Shown here piece after piece: positions 31,621 through 39,711 of a stretch of 56,168 bases of DNA. Made by a program: the position numbers and the translations under genes. The stretch lies in NCBI GenBank assembly GCA_019114585.1, contig DXFE01000019.1:1-56168 (forward strand). Direction: 5' to 3'. Position 1 is the first letter of the stretch, and every line of letters starts with the position of its first letter. Source of the DNA: Gemmiger_A avium. Lineage in GTDB: Bacteria; Bacillota; Clostridia; Oscillospirales; Ruminococcaceae. A model generated the notes under the pieces. It was not told the origin of the DNA, made no database searches, and worked only from the letters and a program-made list of their open reading frames with translations.

Positions 31621-31647
31621 CCCCGCCGCCGGCGGGGCGCTTTTTTT
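31621..31647 (+). terminator. Terminator after the DUF896 gene
   Basis: CCCCGCC-GCC-GGCGGGG followed by CGC and seven T. Confidence 0.85.
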
Positions 31648-31659
31648 GCGGAAAAGCGC

Positions 31660-31687
31660 TTGCAATCCCGCCATGGGAGAGTATACT
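31660..31687 (+). promoter_or_regulatory. Promoter of purA
   Basis: TTGCAA (31660-31665), 16-bp spacer, TATACT (31682-31687). Leader of about 68 nt; no riboswitch fold was seen in it. Confidence 0.65.
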
Positions 31688-31761
31688 AGTATTTTGTTCG
31701 CAAAACACACCGGCCGTTCCCACCGCAAAGGGCGGCCTGCCAAATGAAGAGGGGAAACAAT

Positions 31762-33042
31762 ATGCTTACAGCCATCACCGGCATCAACTGGGGCGACGAA
31801 GGCAAGGGGCGCATGGTAGACCTGCTCAGCCAGGAATACGACATCGTGGTGCGCTACCAGGGCGGCAATAACGCCGGCCACACCGTGGTCAACGAGCGGG
31901 GCAAGTTCGTTCTGAACCTGCTGCCCTCCGGCATCCTGCGTCCGGAGGTCACCTGCGTTATGGGCAACGGCATGGTCATCGATCCGGCCCACCTGGAAAA
32001 GGAGATCGCCGCCCTGCGGGAACAGGGCGTGGAGATCGACCCGTCCCACCTGCGCATCAGCGACCGGGCCACCATCTGCATGCCCTACCATGTGCAGCAG
32101 GACGGCCTGGAGGAAGACCGTCTGGGCGAGGCCAAGTTCGGCAGCACCCGCCGGGGCATCGCCTACGTATACGGCGACAAATACATGAAGAAAACCCTGC
32201 GCATGGGCGATCTGCTGCATCTGGATGCCGCCCTCAAGAACCGCCTGGCCACCATCGTGGAATGGAAGAGCGCTGAACTGGTGGGCATGTACGGCGTAGA
32301 GCCGCTCCAGCTGGAGCAGATCTGGGGCCAGCTGCAGCACTATGCCCGGGTCTTTGCCCCCTACATCTGCGACGCGGGCGCTTATCTGGCCAAAGCGGAC
32401 GACGAGGGCAAGAAGATCCTGTTCGAGGCCCAGCTGGGCGCGCTGCGGGATATCGACTTCGGCATCTATCCCTACACCAGCTCCTCCAATGTGATCGGCG
32501 CCTACGCCCCCATCGGCGCGGGCATCCCCGGCCACAAGCTGCACAAGTCCATCGGCATCATGAAGGCCTACTCCTCCTGCGTGGGCGAGGGCCCCTTTAC
32601 CGCCGAACTGGCCATGACCGAGGAAGAAAAGAACAAGCTGCGGGAAGCCGGCCACGAGTACGGCGCGGCCACCGGCCGTCCCCGCCGGGTGGGTCCCTTT
32701 GACGTGGTGGCCAGCCGCTACGGCGTGTACTGCCAGGGCGCGGACGAACTGGCCCTGACCCTGCTGGATGTGCTGGATTATATGGACAAGATCCCGGTGG
32801 TGGCCACCTACGAAGTGCGCGGCGAGCGCACCGACCGGTTCCCCATGGGCGAAGCGCTGGACAGTGCCAAGCCGGTGGTGGAGTACCTGCCCGGCTGGCA
32901 CTGCGACATCTCCGGCTGCCGCAGCTGGGACGAACTGCCCCAGGCCGCAAAGGACTACGTGCTCTATGTGGAAAAGGCTGTGGGCTGCCGTGTAGCCTAC
33001 ATCTCGGTAGGCCCCGACCGCGAGGCCTGCATCCGCCGCTGA
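31762..33042 (+). CDS. purA: Adenylosuccinate synthetase (divergent type)
   Basis: A 426-aa cytoplasmic enzyme making adenylosuccinate from IMP, aspartate and GTP, the first step to AMP. Near the start are ITGINWGDEGKGRMVD (GTP/catalytic loop) and GGNNAGHTVV with the catalytic His. Further on are SSSNVIGAY and EYGAATGRPRRVGPFD (IMP/aspartate region). Some usually fixed motifs differ: STRRGIAYVY replaces the TGRGIGP-type loop and FEAQLG replaces FEGAQG. It therefore belongs to a divergent branch, as seen in some Clostridia (recollection). GAGGGG precedes the ATG at 31762; an earlier in-frame ATG is less well placed. Own promoter and terminator. Confidence 0.9.
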   Translation: MLTAITGINWGDEGKGRMVDLLSQEYDIVVRYQGGNNAGHTVVNERGKFVLNLLPSGILRPEVTCVMGNGMVIDPAHLEKEIAALREQGVEIDPSHLRISDRATICMPYHVQQDGLEEDRLGEAKFGSTRRGIAYVYGDKYMKKTLRMGDLLHLDAALKNRLATIVEWKSAELVGMYGVEPLQLEQIWGQLQHYARVFAPYICDAGAYLAKADDEGKKILFEAQLGALRDIDFGIYPYTSSSNVIGAYAPIGAGIPGHKLHKSIGIMKAYSSCVGEGPFTAELAMTEEEKNKLREAGHEYGAATGRPRRVGPFDVVASRYGVYCQGADELALTLLDVLDYMDKIPVVATYEVRGERTDRFPMGEALDSAKPVVEYLPGWHCDISGCRSWDELPQAAKDYVLYVEKAVGCRVAYISVGPDREACIRR

Positions 33043-33062
33043 GAAAACGGCACCGCATTTCG

Positions 33063-33090
33063 GCCGCCGGCCTGTTGCCGGCGGCTTTTC
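33063..33090 (+). terminator. Terminator after purA
   Basis: GCCGCCGGC / GCCGGCGGC with a CTGTT loop and TTTTC. Confidence 0.8.
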
Positions 33091-33146
33091 CGTTATCCAA
33101 AGCGGGAAAAATCCCCGGCCCGGTGGCGCACGGGGCCCGTTTGTGC

Positions 33147-33152
33147 TATAAT
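33147..33152 (+). promoter_or_regulatory. Extended -10 promoter before the CDF gene
   Basis: TATAAT with upstream TGC (TGTGCTATAAT); no good -35 at 17 bp (TGGCGC). Confidence 0.5.
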
Positions 33153-33208
33153 TAAAAGCGGTTTTTTACTTTGCAGTGGAAAACCGTGAAAAAAGTGAGG
33201 CGTTTTCA

Positions 33209-34399
33209 GTGACCGATCTGTTGATCCGGCTTTTTATCCGGGATCCGGAAAATACCCGCAGCGAGGCCGTCCGCACCGCTTACGGCAACCTGGCCGGGCT
33301 GGTGGGCATCGTCTGCAACCTGCTGCTCTGCGCGGGCAAGTTCACCGCGGGCCTGGTGTTCGGCAGTCTGGCCGTCACCGCCGACGCGGTCAACAACCTG
33401 TCCGACGCATCCTCCAATGTGATCAGCCTGCTGGGGTTCCGGCTGGGCAGCCGCCCCGCCGATAAGGAACACCCCTTCGGCCATGCCCGGTACGAGTACC
33501 TGGCCGGCCTGGGCGTGGCGGTGATGATCCTGCTCATCGGCATGGAGCTGGCCAAGAGCAGCGTCTCCAAAATCCTGCACCCCGAACCGGTGGAGTTCGG
33601 CCTGCTTACCCTGTGTGTGCTGGTGGCCTCCATTCTGGTCAAGCTGTGGATGAGCGTTTTCAATGCCCGCATCGGCCGCAAGATCCAGTCCTCCACCCTG
33701 ATCGCCACCGCCGCCGACAGCCGCAACGACGTGATCAGCACCGCCGCGGTGCTGGCCGCCGGTGTGCTGGAACGGTTCACCGGCCTGCCGGTGGACGGCT
33801 GGATGGGTCTGGCTGTGGCGGTGTTCATCCTGTACAGCGGCGTGGGTATCATCCGGGATACCCTTTCCCCCCTGCTGGGCGAAGCCCCGGACGAGGCCCT
33901 GGTGCAGCACATCCATGACAAGGTCATGAGCTATCCCGGCGTGCTGGGCGTGCATGATTTGATGGTGCATGACTACGGCCCCGGCCGCCGGTTTGCCAGC
34001 ATGCATGTGGAGATGGCCGCCGAGGGGGACGTGATGGAAAGTCACGACCTGATCGACAACATTGAACGGGATTTTCTGGAGAGCGACCACATCAATGTGG
34101 TGATTCACTTCGACCCCATCGTCACCAGCGACGAGGCGGTGGGGGATTTCCGCCACTGGCTGGTGCAGCAGGTGGCTGAGATCGACCCGGCGCTTTCGAT
34201 TCACGACGTGCGGATGGTGCCCGGCACCACCCACACCAACGTGATCTTTGACTGTGTGGTTCCGCCCCAGTTCCGCATGAGTGAAGCGCAGCTGCGCACC
34301 GCCATCCGGAACCGGGTAACCAGCCAGTACCCCGACTACCGCTGTGTCATCACGGTGGAACACGGCTTTGCGGCCATCCCCCACACAGCGCAGGCCTGA
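33209..34399 (+). CDS. Cation diffusion facilitator (CDF) family metal exporter
   Basis: A 396-aa protein with six TM segments and a C-terminal cytoplasmic domain. The metal sites are visible: ADAVNNLSDASS in TM2, HPFGHAR in the loop and TAADSRNDVIST in TM5. Such proteins export Zn2+, Mn2+, Fe2+ or Co2+ in exchange for protons. The C-terminal part is extended, with two ACT-like segments. A GTG at 33176 is also in frame; the GTG at 33209 was preferred because GTGAGG lies 8 nt before it and TDLLIRLFIRDPENT is where related proteins begin. Followed after 55 bp by icd, possibly cotranscribed. Confidence 0.88.
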   Translation: MTDLLIRLFIRDPENTRSEAVRTAYGNLAGLVGIVCNLLLCAGKFTAGLVFGSLAVTADAVNNLSDASSNVISLLGFRLGSRPADKEHPFGHARYEYLAGLGVAVMILLIGMELAKSSVSKILHPEPVEFGLLTLCVLVASILVKLWMSVFNARIGRKIQSSTLIATAADSRNDVISTAAVLAAGVLERFTGLPVDGWMGLAVAVFILYSGVGIIRDTLSPLLGEAPDEALVQHIHDKVMSYPGVLGVHDLMVHDYGPGRRFASMHVEMAAEGDVMESHDLIDNIERDFLESDHINVVIHFDPIVTSDEAVGDFRHWLVQQVAEIDPALSIHDVRMVPGTTHTNVIFDCVVPPQFRMSEAQLRTAIRNRVTSQYPDYRCVITVEHGFAAIPHTAQA

Positions 34400-34454
34400 C
34401 AGGATCCCCGCGGCCGGGCGGCCGTACCAATATACGAAAAGCGAGGCGATTCCC

Positions 34455-35666
34455 ATGGAAAAGATCAAGATGACGACCCCTCTGGTAGAGATGGACGGCG
34501 ACGAGATGACCCGTGTGCTCTGGAAGATGATCAAGGAAGAACTTCTGGAGCCCTTTGTGGAACTGAACTGTGAATACTACGATCTGGGCCTGCCCCACCG
34601 GGACGCCACCGGCGACCAGGTGACCATGGACGCGGCCCTGGCCAACAAGAAGTACGGCGTGGCGGTCAAGTGCGCCACCATCACCCCCAACGCCCAGCGG
34701 GTGGAGGAGTACAACCTGCACGAGATGTGGAAGAGCCCCAACGGCACCATCCGCGCCGTGCTGGACGGCACCGTGTTCCGCACCCCCATCGTGATCGACT
34801 GCATCAAGCCGGTGGTGAAGAACTGGAAAAAGCCCATCACCATCGCCCGCCATGCCTACGGCGACGTGTACAAGGCCACCGAACTGCGGGTGCCCGGACC
34901 GGGCAAGGCCGAGCTGGTCTATACCAGTGAGGACGGCCAGGAAACCCGGCTGCCGGTCTACGACTTCGAGTGCCCCGGCGTGCTGCAGGCCCAGTACAAC
35001 AAGGATACCTCCATCGCCAGCTTTGCCCGCAGCTGCTTCAACTTTGCCCTGGACGCCAAGCAGGATCTGTGGTTTGCCACCAAGGATACCATCAGCAAGA
35101 AGTACGACCACACCTTCAAGGATATTTTCCAGGAGATCTACGACGCCGAGTACAAGGACAAGTTCGAGGCCGCCGGCATCGAGTACTTCTACACCCTGAT
35201 CGACGACGCCGTGGCCCGCGTGATCCGCAGCGAGGGCGGCTTCATCTGGGCCTGCAAGAACTACGACGGCGACGTGATGAGCGACATGGTCTCCACCGCC
35301 TTCGGCAGCCTGGCCATGATGACCAGCGTGCTGGTCAGCCCGGACGGCTGCTACGAGTACGAGGCCGCCCACGGCACCGTTACCCGCCATTATTACAAGT
35401 ACCTGAAGGGCGAGACCACCAGCACCAACCCCATGGCCACCATCTTTGCCTGGACCGGCGCGCTGCGCAAGCGGGGCGAGCTGGACGGCAACGCTGCTCT
35501 GTGCGCCTTTGCGGACAAGCTGGAAGCCGCCTGCCTGACCACCCTGGAAAAGGGCATCATGACCAAGGACCTGTGCGGCCTGGCTGAGGGCATCACCCCC
35601 ACCCCCGTGGACAGCCTGGGCTTCATCAAAGCCATCCGCGCCGAGCTGGAAGCCACCCTGGCGTAA
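34455..35666 (+). CDS. icd: NADP-dependent isocitrate dehydrogenase (eukaryote-like class)
   Basis: A 403-aa cytoplasmic enzyme converting isocitrate to 2-oxoglutarate and CO2 with NADPH, supplying glutamate synthesis. It starts MEKIKMTTPLVEMDGDEMTR and contains KSPNGTIRAVLDGTVFRTPI, IARHAYGDVYKATE, the metal-binding YDGDVMSDMVSTAFGSL, and AAHGTVTRHYYKYLKGETTSTNP. This is the dimeric NADP class found in eukaryotes and many anaerobes, not the E. coli type. Codon bias is strong, suggesting high expression. GAGGCG precedes the ATG. Terminator follows. Confidence 0.95.
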   Translation: MEKIKMTTPLVEMDGDEMTRVLWKMIKEELLEPFVELNCEYYDLGLPHRDATGDQVTMDAALANKKYGVAVKCATITPNAQRVEEYNLHEMWKSPNGTIRAVLDGTVFRTPIVIDCIKPVVKNWKKPITIARHAYGDVYKATELRVPGPGKAELVYTSEDGQETRLPVYDFECPGVLQAQYNKDTSIASFARSCFNFALDAKQDLWFATKDTISKKYDHTFKDIFQEIYDAEYKDKFEAAGIEYFYTLIDDAVARVIRSEGGFIWACKNYDGDVMSDMVSTAFGSLAMMTSVLVSPDGCYEYEAAHGTVTRHYYKYLKGETTSTNPMATIFAWTGALRKRGELDGNAALCAFADKLEAACLTTLEKGIMTKDLCGLAEGITPTPVDSLGFIKAIRAELEATLA

Positions 35667-35692
35667 CTCCAGCAAAAGCAGAACACCCTATC

Positions 35693-35727
35693 GCCGCGCC
35701 TTTCCCGCAAAAGGGCGCGGCTTTTTT
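35693..35727 (+). terminator. Terminator after icd
   Basis: GCCGCGCCTTT / AAAGGGCGCGGC stem with one bulged G, then TTTTTT. Confidence 0.8.
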
Positions 35728-35749
35728 GTCTGCCGCCCTTTGTATGCGC

Positions 35750-35778
35750 TTGCGGCAGGGGGGCAAACATGGTATAGT
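35750..35778 (+). promoter_or_regulatory. Promoter of the GT2/rfb cluster
   Basis: TTGCGG (35750-35755), 17-bp spacer, TATAGT (35773-35778). Confidence 0.6.
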
Positions 35779-35814
35779 ATATCTGTAGTATTCTGCCCGG
35801 AGGGAGACCCGCCT

Positions 35815-36582
35815 ATGGCCCGTATCAGCGCCTGTATCGTCAGCTATAACGGATTTGACGAGGTTTGCACCGCGGTGCGCAGCATCCTGGCCCAGTGCAA
35901 AGGGGCGGACCTGATCCTCTATCTGGTGGACAACGCCAGCCCGGACGGCACCGGCGAAAAGCTGGCCGCCGAGGATTTCGGCCCTTGTGTGCAGGCGATC
36001 TGCCTGCCCGAAAACAAGGGCTTCGGCGCCGGGCACAACGCGGTGCTGCCGCTGCTGGACAGTGACTATCATTTCGTGATCAACCCGGATATCACCCTGC
36101 GTGAACCGGTGATGGAGAACATCTGCGCCTGGCTGGACGAGCACCCCGAGGCGGTGATGGCCACCCCCCGGATGTTCTTCCCCGACGGGCGGGAGCAGAT
36201 CCTGCCCAAGCGCAAGCCCAATGTGCTGGGCCTGCTGGCGCGGCAGGGGGTGCCGGGCCTTAAAAAATTCGGTGACCGGTACGCCATGCTGGATGAGGAT
36301 CTGTCAAAGCCCACCCCCATTGAGTTCTGTACCGGCAGCTTTTTCTGCATCCGCACCGAGACCTTCCGCAAGATCGGCGGCTTTGATGAGGGCTACTTCA
36401 TGTACGTGGAGGACGCCGACATTACCCAGAAAGCCCGGCGGGAGGGGCTGGTGTATTTCCTGCCCCAGTTTTCCGCCTGCCATGCCTGGCGCCGGGCGCC
36501 CGGCCGTCAGCTGCGGCCCTTTATCCAGCAGCTGCGCAGCATGGGGCGGTACTTCTGCAAATGGGGATTCCGGCTCTGGTGA
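35815..36582 (+). CDS. Family 2 glycosyltransferase, rhamnosyltransferase-like
   Basis: A 255-aa cytoplasmic or membrane-associated inverting transferase of the WbbL/RfbF type. Visible motifs: ACIVSYNGFDEV, VDNASPDGT, NKGFGAGHN, INPDITL (metal-binding DxD-like Asp) and CTGSFFCIRTETFRKIGGFDE..YVEDADI. It lies immediately before dTDP-rhamnose genes, so a rhamnosyltransferase role on a surface glycan is likely (inference from context). The ATG at 35815 follows GGAGGGAG. The 107-bp gap to rfbA shows no clear terminator. Confidence 0.88.
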   Translation: MARISACIVSYNGFDEVCTAVRSILAQCKGADLILYLVDNASPDGTGEKLAAEDFGPCVQAICLPENKGFGAGHNAVLPLLDSDYHFVINPDITLREPVMENICAWLDEHPEAVMATPRMFFPDGREQILPKRKPNVLGLLARQGVPGLKKFGDRYAMLDEDLSKPTPIEFCTGSFFCIRTETFRKIGGFDEGYFMYVEDADITQKARREGLVYFLPQFSACHAWRRAPGRQLRPFIQQLRSMGRYFCKWGFRLW

Positions 36583-36689
36583 TCCCCGTACCTTACTTTG
36601 TATACAGCGGTCTGTGGCTCCGCTTTGTGTCAAGCCGCGACATCTTGGGCGCGTTCCGTTTCGGGCCGCGCACGTAAAGGAGAAACGGT

Positions 36690-37577
36690 ATGAAAGGCAT
36701 TATTCTGGCCGGCGGCGCCGGCACCCGGCTCTACCCGCTTACCCTCGTCACCTCCAAGCAGCTGCTTCCGGTGTACGACAAACCCATGATCTATTACCCG
36801 CTGTCCACCCTGATGCTGGCAGGCATCCAGGACATCCTGATCATCTCCACCCCGGAGGATACCCCCCGCTTTGAGCACCTGCTGGGGGACGGCAGCCAGT
36901 ACGGCGTGCACCTGTCCTACAAGGTGCAGCCCAGCCCGGACGGCCTGGCCCAGGCGTTTCTGCTGGGTGAGGAGTTCATCGGCGACGATTGCTGCGCCAT
37001 GATCCTGGGGGACAACATCTTCTACGGCAACGGCTTCTCCCGCATCCTGAAAGCTGCGGTGACCAACGCCGAGAAGAACGGCCGTGCCACCGTGTTCGGC
37101 TACTACGTGAACGATCCGGAGCGGTTCGGCATCGTGGAGTTCGATAAGGACGGCCGGGTCATCAGCGTGGAGGAAAAACCCGCCAATCCCAAGAGCAACT
37201 ACGCCATCACCGGCCTGTACTTCTACGACAACCGGGTCAGCGCCCAGGCCAAGCAGGTCAAGCCCAGCGCCCGGGGCGAGCTGGAGATCACCACCCTGAA
37301 CGCCATGTATCTGGAAGAGGGCAAGCTGGACGTGCAGCTGCTGGGCCGTGGTTTTGCCTGGCTGGACACCGGCACCATGGACAGCCTGGTGGACGCCGCC
37401 GACTTTGTGCGGATGGTGGAAAAGCGCCAGGGCATCAAGATCAGCGCCCCCGAAGAGATCGCCTACAAAAACGGCTGGATCAACCGGGAACAGCTGCTGG
37501 AAAGCGCGGCCCGTTACGGCAAGAGCCCCTACGGCGAGCATCTGCGCCGGGTGGCCGAAGACAAACTGCGCTATTGA
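36690..37577 (+). CDS. rfbA: Glucose-1-phosphate thymidylyltransferase
   Basis: A 295-aa enzyme forming dTDP-glucose from dTTP and glucose-1-phosphate, the first step of dTDP-L-rhamnose synthesis. It has the nucleotidyltransferase start MKGIILAGGAGTRLYPLT, SKQLLPVYDKPMIYYPLSTL, ILGDNIFYG and EEKPANPKSNYAITGLYFYD. RBS AAAGGAG. First of rfbA-rfbD-rfbB, with 18 bp to rfbD. Confidence 0.96.
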   Translation: MKGIILAGGAGTRLYPLTLVTSKQLLPVYDKPMIYYPLSTLMLAGIQDILIISTPEDTPRFEHLLGDGSQYGVHLSYKVQPSPDGLAQAFLLGEEFIGDDCCAMILGDNIFYGNGFSRILKAAVTNAEKNGRATVFGYYVNDPERFGIVEFDKDGRVISVEEKPANPKSNYAITGLYFYDNRVSAQAKQVKPSARGELEITTLNAMYLEEGKLDVQLLGRGFAWLDTGTMDSLVDAADFVRMVEKRQGIKISAPEEIAYKNGWINREQLLESAARYGKSPYGEHLRRVAEDKLRY

Positions 37578-37595
37578 TAGTATGGAGGAAACCCT

Positions 37596-38504
37596 ATGAA
37601 GATCCTGATTACCGGCTGCAACGGGCAGCTGGGCACTGAGCTGCAGGCTCAGCTGCGCCGGGGCGAAAGTGAGCTGGGCCCCATCCCTGACCGGCTGAAA
37701 AACGCCACCGTTCTGCCGGTGGACGTGGACCAGCTGGACATCACCGACCGGGCGGAGGTCGTCAACTTTGTGCGCCGCCACCAGCCGGACACCATCATCA
37801 ACTGCGCGGCCTTCACCAATGTGGACGGCTGCGAGACCAGCAAGGACGCGGCCTTCAAGGTCAACGCCCTGGGCCCCCGCAACCTGGCCATTGCCGCCGA
37901 CAAGATCAACGCCCAGCTGATCCATGTGTCCACCGACTATGTGTTCAGCGGCGAGGGGGACACCCCGCTGGATGAGTGCGACCTGCCCGCCCCCCGCAGT
38001 GCTTACGGCACCACCAAGCTGTTGGGTGAGCAGTATGTGCAGCGGTTCTGCCGCCGCCACTTCATCGTGCGCACCGCCTGGCTGTATGGCTACAACGGCA
38101 AGAACTTCGTCAAGACCATGATCAACGCGGGCAAAAAGTTCGGCAAGCTGACGGTGGTCAACGACCAGCTGGGCAACCCCACCAACGCGGTGGACCTGGC
38201 CCACCACATCCTCAAGCTGGCGGTAAGCCACGAGTACGGCACCTACCACTGCACCGGCAACGGCATCTGCAGCTGGTACGATTTTGCCGCCGAGATCATC
38301 CGGCTGGCCGGCGTGGAGGCCACCGTGGCCCCCTGTACCACCGCCGAGTACGCCGCCGCCCATCCGGAAGCCGCTTCCCGCCCCGCCTGGAGCGCGCTGG
38401 ACAACCGGATGCTGCGCTGCACGGTAGGGGACGAGATGCGCCCCTGGCAGCAGGCTCTGGCCGCCTATTTTGAACACTGGGACGGAGAAAACGGAACGAA
38501 ATAA
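37596..38504 (+). CDS. rfbD: dTDP-4-dehydrorhamnose reductase
   Basis: A 302-aa SDR enzyme making dTDP-L-rhamnose with NAD(P)H. Rossmann motif ITGCNGQLG, CAAFTNVDGCE, STDYVFSG and the YGTTK catalytic pair (Tyr/Lys) are present. GGAGG precedes the ATG. It follows rfbA directly where many clusters have rfbC; the 3,5-epimerase is missing here and would have to be encoded elsewhere. 16 bp to rfbB. Confidence 0.95.
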   Translation: MKILITGCNGQLGTELQAQLRRGESELGPIPDRLKNATVLPVDVDQLDITDRAEVVNFVRRHQPDTIINCAAFTNVDGCETSKDAAFKVNALGPRNLAIAADKINAQLIHVSTDYVFSGEGDTPLDECDLPAPRSAYGTTKLLGEQYVQRFCRRHFIVRTAWLYGYNGKNFVKTMINAGKKFGKLTVVNDQLGNPTNAVDLAHHILKLAVSHEYGTYHCTGNGICSWYDFAAEIIRLAGVEATVAPCTTAEYAAAHPEAASRPAWSALDNRMLRCTVGDEMRPWQQALAAYFEHWDGENGTK

Positions 38505-38520
38505 GAGAGGAAGCAGCAAG

Positions 38521-39579
38521 ATGAAAACCTATCTGATTACCGGCTGTGCCGGCTTTATTGGCTCCAACTTTGTTTACTATATGTTGAATAAGTACCGGGA
38601 TATCCAGTTGGTAAACCTGGATAAGCTGACCTACGCGGGCAATCTGGAGAACCTGAAGGGCGTGGAAGGGGATCCCCGCCACATCTTTGTGCAGGGCGAC
38701 ATCTGCGACAAGGAACTGGTCAGCGGCCTGTTTGCCAAGTACGATTTCGACTATGTGATCAACTTTGCGGCCGAGAGCCATGTGGACCGCAGCATCACCA
38801 ACCCGGAGATCTTTGTGCAGACCAACGTGCTGGGCACCGTGAACCTGCTGCAGTGCGCCAAGGAGGCCTGGTACAAGGACGGCCTGTGGGCCGCCGGCAA
38901 GAAGTACCTGCAGGTGTCCACCGATGAGGTGTACGGCAGCCTGGGTGCGGACGGCTACTTCACCGAGACCACCCCGCTGTGCCCCCACAGCCCCTACTCC
39001 GCCAGCAAGACCAGCGCGGATATGTTCGTGATGGCCTTCCACGATACCTACGGTATGCCGGTGAACATCACCCGCTGCTCCAACAACTACGGCCCCTATC
39101 AGTTCCCCGAGAAGCTGATCCCCCTGATGATCAACAACGTCAAGAACCACAAGCAGCTGCCGGTTTACGGCGACGGCATGAACGTGCGCGACTGGCTGTA
39201 CGTGGAGGATCACTGCAAGGCCATCGACATGGTGGCCGAGGGCGGCCGGGATGGCGAGGTCTACAACGTGGGCGGCCACAACGAGCGGCCGAACATCTTC
39301 ATCGTCAAGACCATCATTGCCCAGCTGCATGATCGCCTGAAGGACGAGGCCATTGACGAGAACCTGATCAAGTACGTGGCCGACCGTCTGGGCCATGACC
39401 GCCGCTACGGCATCGACCCCACCAAGATCAAGGAGGAGCTGGGCTGGTACCCGGAAACCACCTTTGAAGTGGGCATCGTCAAGACCATCGACTGGTACCT
39501 GGCCAACGAGGAGTGGATGGACCACGTAACCAGCGGCAACTACCAGAAATACTACGAGGAAATGTACAAGAACCGCTGA
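38521..39579 (+). CDS. rfbB: dTDP-glucose 4,6-dehydratase
   Basis: A 352-aa extended SDR converting dTDP-glucose to dTDP-4-keto-6-deoxyglucose with bound NAD+. ITGCAGFIGSNF, NFAAESHVDRSI, the STDEVYGS triad region and YSASKTSADM (Tyr/Lys) are clear, plus NNYGPYQFPEKLIP and RDWLYVEDHC. The ATG at 38521 follows GAGAGGAAG; an upstream in-frame ATG overlaps rfbD. Ends the cluster at a terminator. Confidence 0.96.
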   Translation: MKTYLITGCAGFIGSNFVYYMLNKYRDIQLVNLDKLTYAGNLENLKGVEGDPRHIFVQGDICDKELVSGLFAKYDFDYVINFAAESHVDRSITNPEIFVQTNVLGTVNLLQCAKEAWYKDGLWAAGKKYLQVSTDEVYGSLGADGYFTETTPLCPHSPYSASKTSADMFVMAFHDTYGMPVNITRCSNNYGPYQFPEKLIPLMINNVKNHKQLPVYGDGMNVRDWLYVEDHCKAIDMVAEGGRDGEVYNVGGHNERPNIFIVKTIIAQLHDRLKDEAIDENLIKYVADRLGHDRRYGIDPTKIKEELGWYPETTFEVGIVKTIDWYLANEEWMDHVTSGNYQKYYEEMYKNR

Positions 39580-39593
39580 TCGGTCTTGTGCCC

Positions 39594-39629
39594 GCGCCGG
39601 TGCAGAGAGAATCTGCGCCGGCGCTTTTT
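39594..39629 (+). terminator. Terminator after rfbB
   Basis: GCGCCGGTGCAGA / TCTGCGCCGGCGC (one G-T pair) with a GAGAA loop and TTTTT. Confidence 0.88.
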
Positions 39630-39711
39630 GCTTTTGGGGATAGCCGGCAGACCCTGTGCATATACTTCCTTTATACGGCCCGCTGTGTGCGGGCGAAAGG
39701 GGAGGATGCGG

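Noticed and set aside
31172..31723. 183-codon minus-strand frame in the 31.2-31.7 kb region
   Set aside because: It would cross a perfect hairpin, a strong plus-strand promoter and the DUF896 gene; the translation has no recognisable domain and no RBS.
31688..31761. Possible purine riboswitch in the purA leader
   Set aside because: The leader is only about 70 nt and shows neither the three-way junction nor the conserved loop sequences of purine riboswitches.
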